64,000 nucleotides of DNA from Anaerolineae bacterium (GTDB taxonomy: Bacteria > Chloroflexota > Anaerolineae > Anaerolineales > Anaerolineaceae). The DNA lies in contig JABLXC010000003.1 in NCBI GenBank assembly GCA_013178185.1, positions 109,533 to 173,532 of the forward strand. The letters are read 5' to 3'. The translations under genes were made by a program, and so were the position numbers. Of this stretch, positions 1-8,296 are shown in pieces (position 1 is the stretch's first letter; the number at the start of each line of letters is the position of its first letter). The notes beneath the pieces were generated by a model. It was not told where the DNA came from and ran no database searches. It worked only from the letters and a program-made list of their open reading frames with translations.

Positions 1-764
1 ATGTCATGGATACCTTGATGGCAGGTCGCAACCTGGACGACCCGAAAGTCAAGAGCGAAATTGTTGCCCAGGTGGCGCCGCTGATCGAGGACGTGCCGGA
101 TGCAGTGGAAAGAGACACCTATCGCCAGCGCCTGGCGCGTGTGTTGCGCATAGATGAAAGTGTACTGCTTGGGGCGCGGGCTTCTTCGGCGCGTCCATCC
201 CGGCGGCGGCGCGAAGAACCGGGCGAAAAAATCCCTGAAAGGGCTGCCTCTGTTCAAATCACCGGGAAGGCCCGCCTGACAACTTCGCTGGAACGACACA
301 TTTTACAGTTGCTCTTGCGCCAGCCCGAGGCGATCTATACCCTGGACCGCGCCTTGCAGCGGGCGGGGCTGCTGCGTTTTGCGCCGGATGATTTTGAGAA
401 TGGGGATTATCAATTGCTGGCGCGCCTCTTGAAGCGCTCGCTGGAACAGGACGAGGATGAACCATCTGTTTACCTGATGGCTGTTCTGCCTGACTCTCTG
501 CAAGAGACGGTTCAGGCGATGTTGCAGCCGCTTGAAAAAGGGGAGCCAACGCCGGAACGCCTGATGGAGGAGCTGGCGCGCTCGGTGATGCGTTTGAGGC
601 AGGAGCGCATCCAAAGCAGCCTGAGCCAGCTTCGCTATATGCAGGAAGACCTTCAGGCTCAGGGTGAGACGATGATGGAATCCTTTCGCGAGATGGTGCT
701 CAGTTATACCCAGACGCTTGCCCGCCTTAACCGTGCCCTTGGGCAGCCCCTTCAACTGGATTAA
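1..764 (+). CDS. dnaG: DNA primase DnaG, C-terminal part (5' end outside window)
   Basis: Reading frame is open from the left edge (codons start at base 3), so this is the C-terminal ~253 residues of a longer protein. DnaG synthesises RNA primers for replication. The visible part holds the end of the catalytic core region, a charged linker, and a helical C-terminal domain that in this family binds the replicative helicase DnaB. The zinc-binding and TOPRIM domains would lie upstream and cannot be seen. The rpoD gene follows after 26 bp, and dnaG-rpoD is a very common pair in bacteria, which supports the call. Identification rests on the fragment's sequence and this neighbour. No terminator is visible between the two genes. 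Confidence 0.85.
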   Translation, partial: VMDTLMAGRNLDDPKVKSEIVAQVAPLIEDVPDAVERDTYRQRLARVLRIDESVLLGARASSARPSRRRREEPGEKIPERAASVQITGKARLTTSLERHILQLLLRQPEAIYTLDRALQRAGLLRFAPDDFENGDYQLLARLLKRSLEQDEDEPSVYLMAVLPDSLQETVQAMLQPLEKGEPTPERLMEELARSVMRLRQERIQSSLSQLRYMQEDLQAQGETMMESFREMVLSYTQTLARLNRALGQPLQLD

Positions 765-775
765 TCTTTTACTTA

Positions 776-784
776 TGGTATATT
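776..784 (+). promoter_or_regulatory. Possible extended -10 promoter for rpoD (leaderless start)
   Basis: TGGTATATT gives a TGN extended -10 followed by TATATT at 779-784. The rpoD ATG lies at 791, 7 nt after the -10, so a transcript starting here would be almost leaderless. No Shine-Dalgarno sequence precedes the ATG, which fits. No good -35 is visible. Inference from sequence only. Confidence 0.35.
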
Positions 785-790
785 TAACCC

Positions 791-2458
791 ATGGTTCGTA
801 AGAAACCATCTACTGTTTTGCAAGATGAATCTGCCGTCAAAACGGCCAGACCAGCACAACGCAGTCCCACTTCTAAAAAAGTCGGCGCCACGGTTCAAAA
901 ACCGCGTTCCAAGAAGACCCCGCTCCCCCCGGTTGAAAAACCTCAAAAAACCTCCCTCCTTGATGATGAAATTATGCTCGAAAAAGACGAACCGGATGAG
1001 CAGCTTTTGGCTCAGGCCAGCGAAGAATTTTCAGATGTTGTAGAAGATCCCCTCTCGCTGCTCGAAAATCCCTCTCTGGCGATCGAGCTCTCAGAAGATC
1101 CGGTACGGTTATACCTGAAGGAAATTGGCCAGATTAACCTGCTCGATGCAGACAGCGAATTCCGCCTTGCAGCCCGAATCGAAGCCGCACACCAATTGGA
1201 TGAATTTGAAAAACAGGCCGGTTTTCGAAATGGTATGCCGGGTTCCTATGCTGCTATTTATTTCTCCATTGTTGATCACCTGATTGCAAGCTGGCAACAG
1301 CTCCAACGCAGCAGCGATGATAATAAGATTGAAAGCTTGCCGGATCTAAGCCTGATTTTGAGCGAAGCGCAGATTTTGCGGTTGCAATGGCAGATAGATG
1401 AGCCTTCCTACCTGCGTTCGTTTTTGGATAATGGTTTGTGGGGCAGGGATAAGAATTGGGACAGTCTGGCGCGCGACGCTTTTCATTTTTTTCTGGATGT
1501 TTACCTGCTGCCCTCTCAGGTTGGCTCGGCTCTGTTGCGGTATCTCACTCGTAAAAAAAATGCCCGCTTGCCTTCTCGTAAGTTTTTTGAAGACCATCTG
1601 CCTCCCGAAGGAGTATTCGCCGCAGAGGTTGAGGATATTCACTGGCGGGCTGAAGAAGCCAATCAGACTCTCATCCGAGCCAATTTGCGCCTGGTTGTCA
1701 GCATTGCCAAGCGTTACCTGGGACGCGGCATCTCGTTTTTAGACCTGATCCAGGAAGGAAACCTGGGGCTTTTGCGGGCGGTCAATAAATTTGACCCAAC
1801 CCGGGGCTTCAAATTTAGCACGTACGCCACCTGGTGGATACGTCAGTCGATCAGCCGGTATATCGCGGAGCAAGCTCGCACAATCCGTATCCCGGTGCAT
1901 CTTTTCGAAGCGATTACCCGTTTGCTGCGTGTCCAGCGCTCGCTGGTACAGGTCAATGGACGCGAGCCGACCCTTGAAGAACTGGCGCTCGAATCAGGCA
2001 AGCTGACCGATGAGGAGAAGCGCCGGATTCGTCTGGCAAAAGAGGCCGATGTTCCCCTGGATCCTGAGACACACCGCAAGCTGCTGATTGCCGTGGCTTA
2101 CGTCCAGCGCGTCTTACAATCCGCTGAAGAGCCGGTTTCACTCGAAAGGCCAGTAGGGGATGAGGAATCCAGCCAGCTTGGAGATTTTATCGAAGACGAC
2201 GAAGCGCTCGAACCTATGGATGCAGCCGCCAGAGAAATGCTGCGTGAACAGGTGCAAACCGCCCTTGCTGCGCTTTCTGAACGTGAACGCCAGGTGCTGG
2301 AGCTTCGCTTTGGCCTGATTGATGGCAAGGACCATACGTTAGAGGAAGTCAGTCGCTACTTTAATGTAACCCGTGAGCGCATTCGCCAGATTGAAGCCAA
2401 AGCGCTGCGGAAATTGCGCCATCCCACTCGCAGCAGACACTTGCGAGAATACCTGTAG
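791..2458 (+). CDS. rpoD: Primary RNA polymerase sigma factor RpoD (SigA)
   Basis: 555-residue sigma-70 family factor that directs RNA polymerase to housekeeping promoters. A Lys/Pro-rich N-terminus is followed by region 1.2 (about 97-130, [13 protein letters not shown]), a non-conserved insert (about 135-290), region 2 (about 292-365, with [17 protein letters not shown] and the -10 binding segment [13 protein letters not shown]), region 3, and region 4 (about 480-555) with the helix-turn-helix [20 protein letters not shown] that reads the -35. It is a full-length group 1 factor. The consensus TTGACA-N17-TATAAT promoters elsewhere in this window fit such a sigma. It follows dnaG by 26 bp. The ATG at 791 has no clear ribosome site and may be used on a leaderless transcript. 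Confidence 0.96.
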   Translation: MVRKKPSTVLQDESAVKTARPAQRSPTSKKVGATVQKPRSKKTPLPPVEKPQKTSLLDDEIMLEKDEPDEQLLAQASEEFSDVVEDPLSLLENPSLAIELSEDPVRLYLKEIGQINLLDADSEFRLAARIEAAHQLDEFEKQAGFRNGMPGSYAAIYFSIVDHLIASWQQLQRSSDDNKIESLPDLSLILSEAQILRLQWQIDEPSYLRSFLDNGLWGRDKNWDSLARDAFHFFLDVYLLPSQVGSALLRYLTRKKNARLPSRKFFEDHLPPEGVFAAEVEDIHWRAEEANQTLIRANLRLVVSIAKRYLGRGISFLDLIQEGNLGLLRAVNKFDPTRGFKFSTYATWWIRQSISRYIAEQARTIRIPVHLFEAITRLLRVQRSLVQVNGREPTLEELALESGKLTDEEKRRIRLAKEADVPLDPETHRKLLIAVAYVQRVLQSAEEPVSLERPVGDEESSQLGDFIEDDEALEPMDAAAREMLREQVQTALAALSERERQVLELRFGLIDGKDHTLEEVSRYFNVTRERIRQIEAKALRKLRHPTRSRHLREYL

Positions 2459-2493
2459 CCGGCCTTATTGTACTCCTGAGAGGGGAAAAAACG

Positions 2494-4698
2494 ATGGGGC
2501 GGCGCGTCCTTCTTGTACAAAGCGAAAATGAAGCAGCCCAAACCTTAGCCCGGTTTTTCACCGACCGCGGCGATGAGGTCTGGATTGCCTGGGATTTGGG
2601 ACAGGCCGCAGCCCTCTTGCAGCAAGTGGCGCCAGAATTGTTGCTGCTGGACTTGCATTTTCCGGGCGATGATTGGTTGGGTTTTCTCCGCTTTGGACGC
2701 GCCACTTTTCCTAACCTCAAGGTCATCCTCACCAATAAACATCCCGACCTGCAGCGCGAGATCATTGCCCGTCAGAATGGGCTGAATGTGTTTTTGCGCC
2801 AGCCGTTTACCAGGCGCTGGTTGGAGCGGGCGCTGGCAGCGGTGGATACGGGGACCTTATTGCCCGCCCAATCTATGTTCTCTTCCCGTGTTCGTGTTCC
2901 CACGCTGATCAAGATTTCTTTGCCTTTTCTGATTCTGGCGCTGGTAGTCGCCATTGGCGGCGCTGTGCTGATCAGCCGTCTTTCTTTGAAATCTGGCCAG
3001 CAGCGTTTTGATCGCCAGGCAGCCGAGGCGGCGCTGAAAGGAGCGCAAGAACTGGAAAGCGAGGAAGAGCGTCTGCTTGCCGATTTGAATCAGCTAAAAA
3101 ATGCGGCCGGCCTTGCTGAAGCGCTACCTGCCAGGGATACAGAAAAGATTCGACGGATTGTGCTGTCGCTGGCGATGAGCGCTAGCGATGACGCGGCAGC
3201 GGTGTTTGATGCCCAAGGTGACAGTCTTCTTATCATGACCCTTCCACCTGGCGCCGCGCCTGGGCAATATCGTTATGGTTCCAAAGAGAATGAAGCTATG
3301 CTTCAGTTCATTCGGCATTTGCTTTCTGACCCGGATAACGGAGCTGACGGTGGGGGCGCTGGTCTGATCGTAGCAGCCAGCGAGGGATATTTCTTTGCTG
3401 GTAGCCCGGTGCAGGGTGTGGATGGTAAAGGATCTGGGGTTGTTTTTATCGGACGGTCTTTGGATAGGCTTGCGGAGAAGATGCGCGACGAAACGCAAGC
3501 TGAAATCACTTTTTATGATCTGGAAGGACAGCCGCTCACTTCGACTCTGTTTACCGGTGGAGAAGTTTTCCCGCTGAGTCGCAGCCAACCCGAGCAAATG
3601 TTGAAAGCCCCCATTCCCAAAAATCAGACACGCACGTTGACGATCGGCGGCCTGAATTTTACAGAGTTACTCATCCCGTGGAAATCTCGAACCGGCGTAG
3701 ATATCGGCGTGGTTGGAATGGGTTTTTCGCACGCCTTCTGGCTGGGCACAGGTCGCTTGAACCAGGTGGATATCTCTGCGATCACCGCCGGCGTTATCCT
3801 GCTGGTTCTTGCGGTGGGTGCCTATGTGGTGAGGCGAAGAGCCAATCCGTTTCAGTCGCTGGCAGAGGCTTTTTCTCAGGTAGCGGCGGGCAACCTGGAT
3901 GTGAAAGTGGAGCCCAAGAATGATGTCGAGGTGGCGTTTTTAGCGCGCTCCTTCAACCGCATGGTGGCGGGTTTGCAGGAAAGTTCTCTCTACCGCGATC
4001 TGATGGGGCGGACTGTCACCCCGGAGGTGCGCGAGCAGTTGCGTCTTACTTTCAGCAGCGGCAGCCTGCGGTTGGAAGGGCAGGAAGCTGTCGCAACAGT
4101 TCTCATCAGCAATATCCGTAACTTTACCGTCCTCTCTGAAGGTGCGGATCCGGTGCGGGTTTTTGAGTGGTTGAATGAATATTTCGGTTTGCTGGTTTCC
4201 ACCATTACGTCCTTTGGCGGCGTGGTTCATAAGCTGGATGGCGACACCATGCTGGCTTCTTTTGGGGTGCTGCCGGCGCCGAGGCCACCCCAAGAGAGCG
4301 CTCTAATTGCCTGTCAGGTAGCTTTGGAGATGATGCAGACGATTGAAGAACTGAACATTCAGCGTTCTCGCCGGGGAGATGCGCCTCTGCATACCGGTAT
4401 TGGTATTAATACAGGCCTGGTGATTGCAGGCGGTCTTGGCGATAAGGATCGCTTCTATTACACCCTGATTGGCGATACCGTCAACACGGCTCAACGGCTG
4501 GAAGCTGCCACACACGACCTTTTCGGCGCAAGCGGCATATTCATCACCCAGGCGACATTCAATGCTCTGGGCGAGCATACCTCCGGGTTCCGCCTGGACC
4601 CGCAGGGCTTAAGGGCACTCAAAGGAAGTGCGGAGCGCATTATGATTTACCGCCTGCTGCCGGCCAAGGCGCTGCCTGAAATCCAGGTGATGCTGTAA
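2494..4698 (+). CDS. Membrane-bound class III nucleotide cyclase with N-terminal receiver-like domain
   Basis: 734 residues. Order: receiver-like domain (1-125), TM helix (about 140-165), periplasmic sensor region (about 166-425), TM helix (about 430-452), HAMP (about 453-505), class III adenylate/guanylate cyclase domain (about 530-715). The receiver keeps the phospho-acceptor Asp53, but the N-terminal acidic pair is replaced (LLVQSEN) and the conserved Lys is Gln103 (RQPF), so normal phosphorelay is doubtful. In the cyclase, the first metal-binding Asp of the FxDIxGFT motif is Asn540 (ISNIRNFT). The second, Asp584 in KLDGD, and the late NTAQRLE motif are kept. It may be a weak or regulatory cyclase. 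A purine-rich ribosome site (aggggaaaa) precedes the ATG. It starts 35 bp after rpoD and may be co-transcribed. Confidence 0.82.
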   Translation: MGRRVLLVQSENEAAQTLARFFTDRGDEVWIAWDLGQAAALLQQVAPELLLLDLHFPGDDWLGFLRFGRATFPNLKVILTNKHPDLQREIIARQNGLNVFLRQPFTRRWLERALAAVDTGTLLPAQSMFSSRVRVPTLIKISLPFLILALVVAIGGAVLISRLSLKSGQQRFDRQAAEAALKGAQELESEEERLLADLNQLKNAAGLAEALPARDTEKIRRIVLSLAMSASDDAAAVFDAQGDSLLIMTLPPGAAPGQYRYGSKENEAMLQFIRHLLSDPDNGADGGGAGLIVAASEGYFFAGSPVQGVDGKGSGVVFIGRSLDRLAEKMRDETQAEITFYDLEGQPLTSTLFTGGEVFPLSRSQPEQMLKAPIPKNQTRTLTIGGLNFTELLIPWKSRTGVDIGVVGMGFSHAFWLGTGRLNQVDISAITAGVILLVLAVGAYVVRRRANPFQSLAEAFSQVAAGNLDVKVEPKNDVEVAFLARSFNRMVAGLQESSLYRDLMGRTVTPEVREQLRLTFSSGSLRLEGQEAVATVLISNIRNFTVLSEGADPVRVFEWLNEYFGLLVSTITSFGGVVHKLDGDTMLASFGVLPAPRPPQESALIACQVALEMMQTIEELNIQRSRRGDAPLHTGIGINTGLVIAGGLGDKDRFYYTLIGDTVNTAQRLEAATHDLFGASGIFITQATFNALGEHTSGFRLDPQGLRALKGSAERIMIYRLLPAKALPEIQVML

Positions 4699-4734
4699 AA
4701 TTTTTCGCCGCTGAGCTTGCCTTCGCCAGCGTTA

Positions 4735-4803
4735 GTTTCATGAAACCTGTCAGCCAGGTTCAGGTAGATTATCACAAGCATTAGCGCGGCTGGTGAGTAT
4801 AAT
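4735..4803 (+). promoter_or_regulatory. Upstream region of the amidinotransferase gene: two dyads and a -10 box
   Basis: GTTTCATGAAAC (4735-4746) is a perfect 12-bp palindrome. It overlaps AACCTG-5 nt-CAGGTT (4744-4760), which could form a small hairpin. TATAAT at 4798-4803 is a consensus -10 about 75 bp before the gene, but no matching -35 is visible at 16-18 bp. The layout suggests an activator-dependent or repressed promoter. This is inference. Confidence 0.35.
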
Positions 4804-4878
4804 GAAATAGGACGCAGCGCAGCGCCCTGGCTCTTTTTTGTTCCCAACAATTTCATTTGTAGAGAAGGAGGTGTGTTT

Positions 4879-5919
4879 ATGCCTGAGGATTATGCCAGCA
4901 GGGTGAAGGATATTCCTCTATACCGTCCAGGTAAACCGCCCTTGACCTATTTTAACAGCAGTTTTATGGACGAGCTGGAAAAGACCTGGCGCCGTCCGTG
5001 GGGCAGCCAGTCCAGCTACGCAAGACTACGGGCGGTGATCGTCCACCGGCCAGGGTCAGAAGCATCTTGGGGTGATGTCGATCCGGACTTTTTTAATTTA
5101 CCCACCGGGATGCCAGATCTGGCGCGTATGCAGGCACAGCATGACGCATTCGTGCGAGTGCTGCAGGAAAACGGCGTCGAGACGATTTCCTTAGATGCCC
5201 CGCCGCCGGTTTTGGGTACGTACGGGGTGCCACTGCGCAGCGCCACCTACACACACGAGACTTTGATGGTGAAGGGCGGCGCGATCATCTGCCGCTGCGC
5301 GCCAGCCTATAAACGCGGGCTGGAGTATTACCAATCCCGCACTTTAGGGAAGCTGGGCTGCCCAATTCTGCATACTGTGCGTGGCGAAGGATTTTTCGAA
5401 TCTAGCAACGCAGTCTGGCTGGATAAGAAAAGTTTGCCCCTGGCGGTCAGCCAGCGAGCTAATATGCAGGGGGTGCTTCAAGTTTCTGCTGTGGTGCGTG
5501 AGTTTGGGGTCGAGGATGTACATATCGTTCACCTTCCTGGTCCTTTGAACACGCGCCGGTCTCAAACCGGGGGCGGGGGCGGCGCTTTTCATTTGGATAT
5601 GGTTTTTGGTGTTGCGGCTCCTCGCATCGGCGTGATCTACCCCGCCTGCGTTGGCTACGAGTTTATTGATTATCTGCTGCACAAGAAGAATTTTGACCTG
5701 ATTGAAATCCCTGAAGAGGAAGTGAATGGCTGCCCGTCGAATTTTCTGGTTCTAGAACCCGGCAAGTTGATCATGCCGGCTGGCAATCCCACAGTAACCG
5801 CCGAACTGCGTAAGCGCGGCATTACGGTCATCGAGGTTGATCTCAGTGAGTTCACGAACGCTGGCGGCGGCCCCACCTGCATGACCATGCCCTTGATTCG
5901 CGACGAGGAAAAAGATTGA
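4879..5919 (+). CDS. Amidinotransferase-fold hydrolase (arginine deiminase / dimethylargininase-like)
   Basis: 346 residues of the guanidino-group modifying superfamily (pentein fold). Members hydrolyse or transfer the guanidine group of arginine-like substrates through a cysteine. Family signatures are present: GEGFFESSN (acidic substrate-binding loop), FHLDMVFG (catalytic His) and near the C-terminus GGGPTCMTMP with the nucleophile at Cys334. Thr before the Cys, rather than His, is more like dimethylarginine hydrolases than classical arginine deiminases, but the substrate cannot be decided from sequence. An upstream in-frame GTG at 4873 lies only 1 nt after the ribosome site AAGGAGG (4865-4871), whereas the ATG at 4879 has ideal 7-nt spacing, so that start was chosen. 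A DUF169 gene follows 22 bp later, probably in the same operon. Confidence 0.8.
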   Translation: MPEDYASRVKDIPLYRPGKPPLTYFNSSFMDELEKTWRRPWGSQSSYARLRAVIVHRPGSEASWGDVDPDFFNLPTGMPDLARMQAQHDAFVRVLQENGVETISLDAPPPVLGTYGVPLRSATYTHETLMVKGGAIICRCAPAYKRGLEYYQSRTLGKLGCPILHTVRGEGFFESSNAVWLDKKSLPLAVSQRANMQGVLQVSAVVREFGVEDVHIVHLPGPLNTRRSQTGGGGGAFHLDMVFGVAAPRIGVIYPACVGYEFIDYLLHKKNFDLIEIPEEEVNGCPSNFLVLEPGKLIMPAGNPTVTAELRKRGITVIEVDLSEFTNAGGGPTCMTMPLIRDEEKD

Positions 5920-5941
5920 ATTTTTATAAAGGAGGGAAACC

Positions 5942-6712
5942 ATGTCAATTGCAACCTATATCGAAATGGGGACGGAGTTGAAACATTTTCTTAGTTTACA
6001 AAGGCCGTTGGGGTTGAAATTCTGCCTTTCGGAAGAGGAGATTCCACCCAAGGCAAAGCGCCCGCTGCGTGATTTTAATATCCATATGGGAGTATGCCAG
6101 GCAGTCAATACCGCCCGGAATTTTGGTTATACCATAGGGATGACGCTGGAGGATATGTTCTGCCTGCCGGGGGCATCGGTCTTCGGTTTGATGGATTTTG
6201 ATTATTCCTTCTACCCGCACCACACGAAGGACGAAACCGCCGGTCGAAAATTAGACAAGTTTTACAATGAGCGCAACCGCTTGCTGCCGAAAGATAAGTA
6301 CAAAGCCGTTGTGTTTTCGCCCCTTGACCGCTTGATGGTAGAACCTGATGTCATCGTTGTGTATGGTTCACCAGCGCAAATCGCGAAAATATCCAAGGCG
6401 TTTACCTGGCATGGCGAGACGGTCTCGACCCTGTTCGCGGGCGGGTTGGGCTGTTCAACTTATGCGGCAGCCTTCGCGGAAAAGAAACCGCTGATCAAGC
6501 TAGCTGCAGGCGGTGAGAAAATCATGGCCGGTACCGGTGAATATGAAGTGGATATTTGTTTCCCGGCAGAGCAGTTGCCAGACGTGCTAGAAGGGTTGAA
6601 AGGCACTCAGCGCATGTTGCCTTACCCGATGATTTGCACCACCCTGCTGAACGAGCCCGTTGTGCCGGAGGATTATAAGATCACCTACCGTGAGCTGGCG
6701 AATCGCTTATGA
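5942..6712 (+). CDS. DUF169 family protein
   Basis: 256-residue soluble protein that resembles the DUF169 family, whose function is not established. No signal peptide or membrane segment is visible. Small and charged residues alternate with a Gly-rich central part (about 155-180, TLFAGGLGCSTYAAAF) and a conserved-looking Cys. AAGGAGGG just before the ATG gives a strong ribosome site. The gene sits 22 bp after the amidinotransferase-fold hydrolase and is followed by a strong terminator at 6798, so the two form a bicistronic unit. A role in handling the product of that hydrolase is possible but is only inferred from position. Confidence 0.7.
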   Translation: MSIATYIEMGTELKHFLSLQRPLGLKFCLSEEEIPPKAKRPLRDFNIHMGVCQAVNTARNFGYTIGMTLEDMFCLPGASVFGLMDFDYSFYPHHTKDETAGRKLDKFYNERNRLLPKDKYKAVVFSPLDRLMVEPDVIVVYGSPAQIAKISKAFTWHGETVSTLFAGGLGCSTYAAAFAEKKPLIKLAAGGEKIMAGTGEYEVDICFPAEQLPDVLEGLKGTQRMLPYPMICTTLLNEPVVPEDYKITYRELANRL

Positions 6713-6797
6713 TTGGCTGGCGGCCACCTGAGTGCGGGGCTTGCAGGTTTACCACGCTGTTGTAAATTGCGCGCTGCCTGGATCTTCCGGGGACGTT

Positions 6798-6830
6798 GCC
6801 GGGCTGCAACACCAGCCCGGCTTTTTGTTT
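6798..6830 (+). terminator. Rho-independent terminator after the DUF169 gene
   Basis: Perfect 9-bp stem GCCGGGCTG / CAGCCCGGC with a 6-nt loop, followed directly by TTTTTGTTTT. It separates the amidinotransferase/DUF169 unit from the nuo operon. Confidence 0.93.
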
Positions 6831-6837
6831 TGTGAAA

Positions 6838-6868
6838 TTTACCACCAGAAAAAAACCTGTGATATACT
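6838..6868 (+). promoter_or_regulatory. Probable promoter of the nuo operon
   Basis: TTTACC (6838-6843), a 19-nt spacer, and TATACT (6863-6868) with a TGA extended -10 directly before it. The long spacer is offset by the TGN motif. It lies just after the upstream terminator and about 43 bp before the nuoA start. Confidence 0.55.
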
Positions 6869-6910
6869 TAATCTGCTAAAATAAGACTAATTCAGTAAGG
6901 ATTGTATCTT

Positions 6911-7267
6911 ATGCTGGAAAAGTACCTCCCCCTTGCCATTATCCTGGCCTTTGCAGTGTTCATCGGGTTCTTTGTTGTCATTCTGGGGACGATTTTTGGC
7001 CCGCGCCGCCCCACGGAACGCAAATCGGCGCCGTACGAATCGGGTATGATCCCGTATGGTCCAGGAACCCGGCGGATGAATGTCTCTTATTATTTGGTGG
7101 CGGTGCTTTTTATCCTCTTTGACATTGAAATTGTATTTGTGTTGCCATGGGCTGTGATCTTCCGCGAACTTGGAGTGCCCGGATTGGTGTTGATGGGAAT
7201 TTTCTTGGTCGTTTTAGAGGTGGCGTTTGTTTACGCGTGGAAGAAAGGAGCTTTGGAATGGGAATAG
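6911..7267 (+). CDS. nuoA: NADH-quinone oxidoreductase subunit A
   Basis: 118-residue membrane subunit of complex I, with three predicted TM helices (about 6-28, 60-82, 88-110) and the conserved loop [10 protein letters not shown] between helices 1 and 2. It sits at the junction of the membrane arm and the quinone-binding peripheral arm. An upstream in-frame TTG at 6902 is less likely: AAGGA at 6897-6901 is 9 nt before the ATG at 6911, so that start was chosen. First gene of a 14-gene complex I operon. It overlaps nuoB by 10 bp, which suggests translational coupling. Confidence 0.95.
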   Translation: MLEKYLPLAIILAFAVFIGFFVVILGTIFGPRRPTERKSAPYESGMIPYGPGTRRMNVSYYLVAVLFILFDIEIVFVLPWAVIFRELGVPGLVLMGIFLVVLEVAFVYAWKKGALEWE

Positions 7268-7740
7268 AACAAAAAACCGGAAACATGGGTGTGGTGACCA
7301 CCACCCTGGAACAGGTGGTGAACTGGTCCAGAACCAATTCCATGTGGCCGATGTTGTTTGGTCTGGCCTGCTGCGCTATCGAAATGATGGCCGCACAGGC
7401 CTCAAATTATGATATGAGCCGTTTCGGCATGGAGTTGATGCGCGCCAGCCCGCGCCAATCCGATTTGATGATTGTGGCCGGACGGGTGAGCCGCAAGATG
7501 GCGCCGGTGCTGCGCCAGCTTTACGACCAGATGCCTGATCCGAAATGGGTGATTGCCATGGGTGATTGCGCTTCCTGTGGGGGGGTCTTCAATAACTACG
7601 CAATCGTTCAGGGCGTTGATGAAATCGTGCCGGTGGATGTTTACGTAGCGGGTTGCCCGCCGCGCCCAGAAGGGCTGATTCATGGCATCATGACCCTGCA
7701 CGAAAAGGTCAAGCAAGAACAATTGACGAAGTGGAAATAG
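7258..7740 (+). CDS. nuoB: NADH-quinone oxidoreductase subunit B
   Basis: 160 residues. This is the peripheral-arm subunit that carries cluster N2, the last iron-sulfur centre before quinone. The tandem Cys38-Cys39 (LACCAIEMM), Cys104 (GDCASCGG) and Cys133 (AGCPPRPEG) supply the four ligands expected in the family. The ATG at 7258 lies inside the end of nuoA and follows AAAGGAG. The frame is open further upstream, but that extension only reads nuoA sequence in another frame and was left out. Confidence 0.96.
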   Translation: MGIEQKTGNMGVVTTTLEQVVNWSRTNSMWPMLFGLACCAIEMMAAQASNYDMSRFGMELMRASPRQSDLMIVAGRVSRKMAPVLRQLYDQMPDPKWVIAMGDCASCGGVFNNYAIVQGVDEIVPVDVYVAGCPPRPEGLIHGIMTLHEKVKQEQLTKWK

Positions 7741-7778
7741 CGCCAGCCGCTGGCTGGTCAATTGCCGAGGGATGGCCT

Positions 7779-8291
7779 ATGACTGAATCAATCCAACCCG
7801 CTTTAAATGCCATACAAGAGCGCTTTGGCGCTCGAGCACAAACCTTTCGCGGCGAAACCACCCTGCATTTGACGCCTGGTCGTCTGGTGGCAGCGGCGCA
7901 GGCGCTGCGCGATGAATTTGGTTTTGGGAGGCTGGTGGACATTACGGCTGTCGATTACTGGCCGCAAGAGAAACCCCGTTTTCATGTGGTTGTCCAGCTC
8001 TACAACATGACCTCTCACCAGTACCTTCGCTTGCGGGCGGCTCTGGATGGCAATGCTGCCAGCCTGCCGACATTAACCGGTCTGTACCCCAACGCGAACT
8101 GGTATGAGCGTGAAGTCTGGGATATGTTTGGCATCCGGTTTGAGGGCCATCCGGATCCTCGCCGCATCATCATGCCCGCCGACTGGCAGGGTCATCCGCT
8201 GCGCAAGGATTATCCGCTGGGATACGAAGAAGTGCAGTTTACCTTTAACTTCGATGAAATTCTCAAGCGCAAGCCGCATCCAAAGGAATAA
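7779..8291 (+). CDS. nuoC: NADH-quinone oxidoreductase subunit C
   Basis: 170-residue 30-kDa-type subunit of the peripheral arm. It holds the family block [19 protein letters not shown] and the following [19 protein letters not shown] segment, which contacts NuoD and NuoB. It is a separate protein here, not fused to NuoD as in enterobacteria. The ATG at 7779 follows GAGGG with 7-nt spacing. In-frame sequence upstream overlaps nuoB and was not taken as coding. It ends 5 bp before nuoD. Confidence 0.95.
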   Translation: MTESIQPALNAIQERFGARAQTFRGETTLHLTPGRLVAAAQALRDEFGFGRLVDITAVDYWPQEKPRFHVVVQLYNMTSHQYLRLRAALDGNAASLPTLTGLYPNANWYEREVWDMFGIRFEGHPDPRRIIMPADWQGHPLRKDYPLGYEEVQFTFNFDEILKRKPHPKE

Positions 8292-8296
8292 AGCCT

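Noticed and set aside
303..809. 168-residue minus-strand ORF over dnaG
   Set aside because: Antisense to a clear gene, basic low-complexity translation, no ribosome site. Typical shadow frame.
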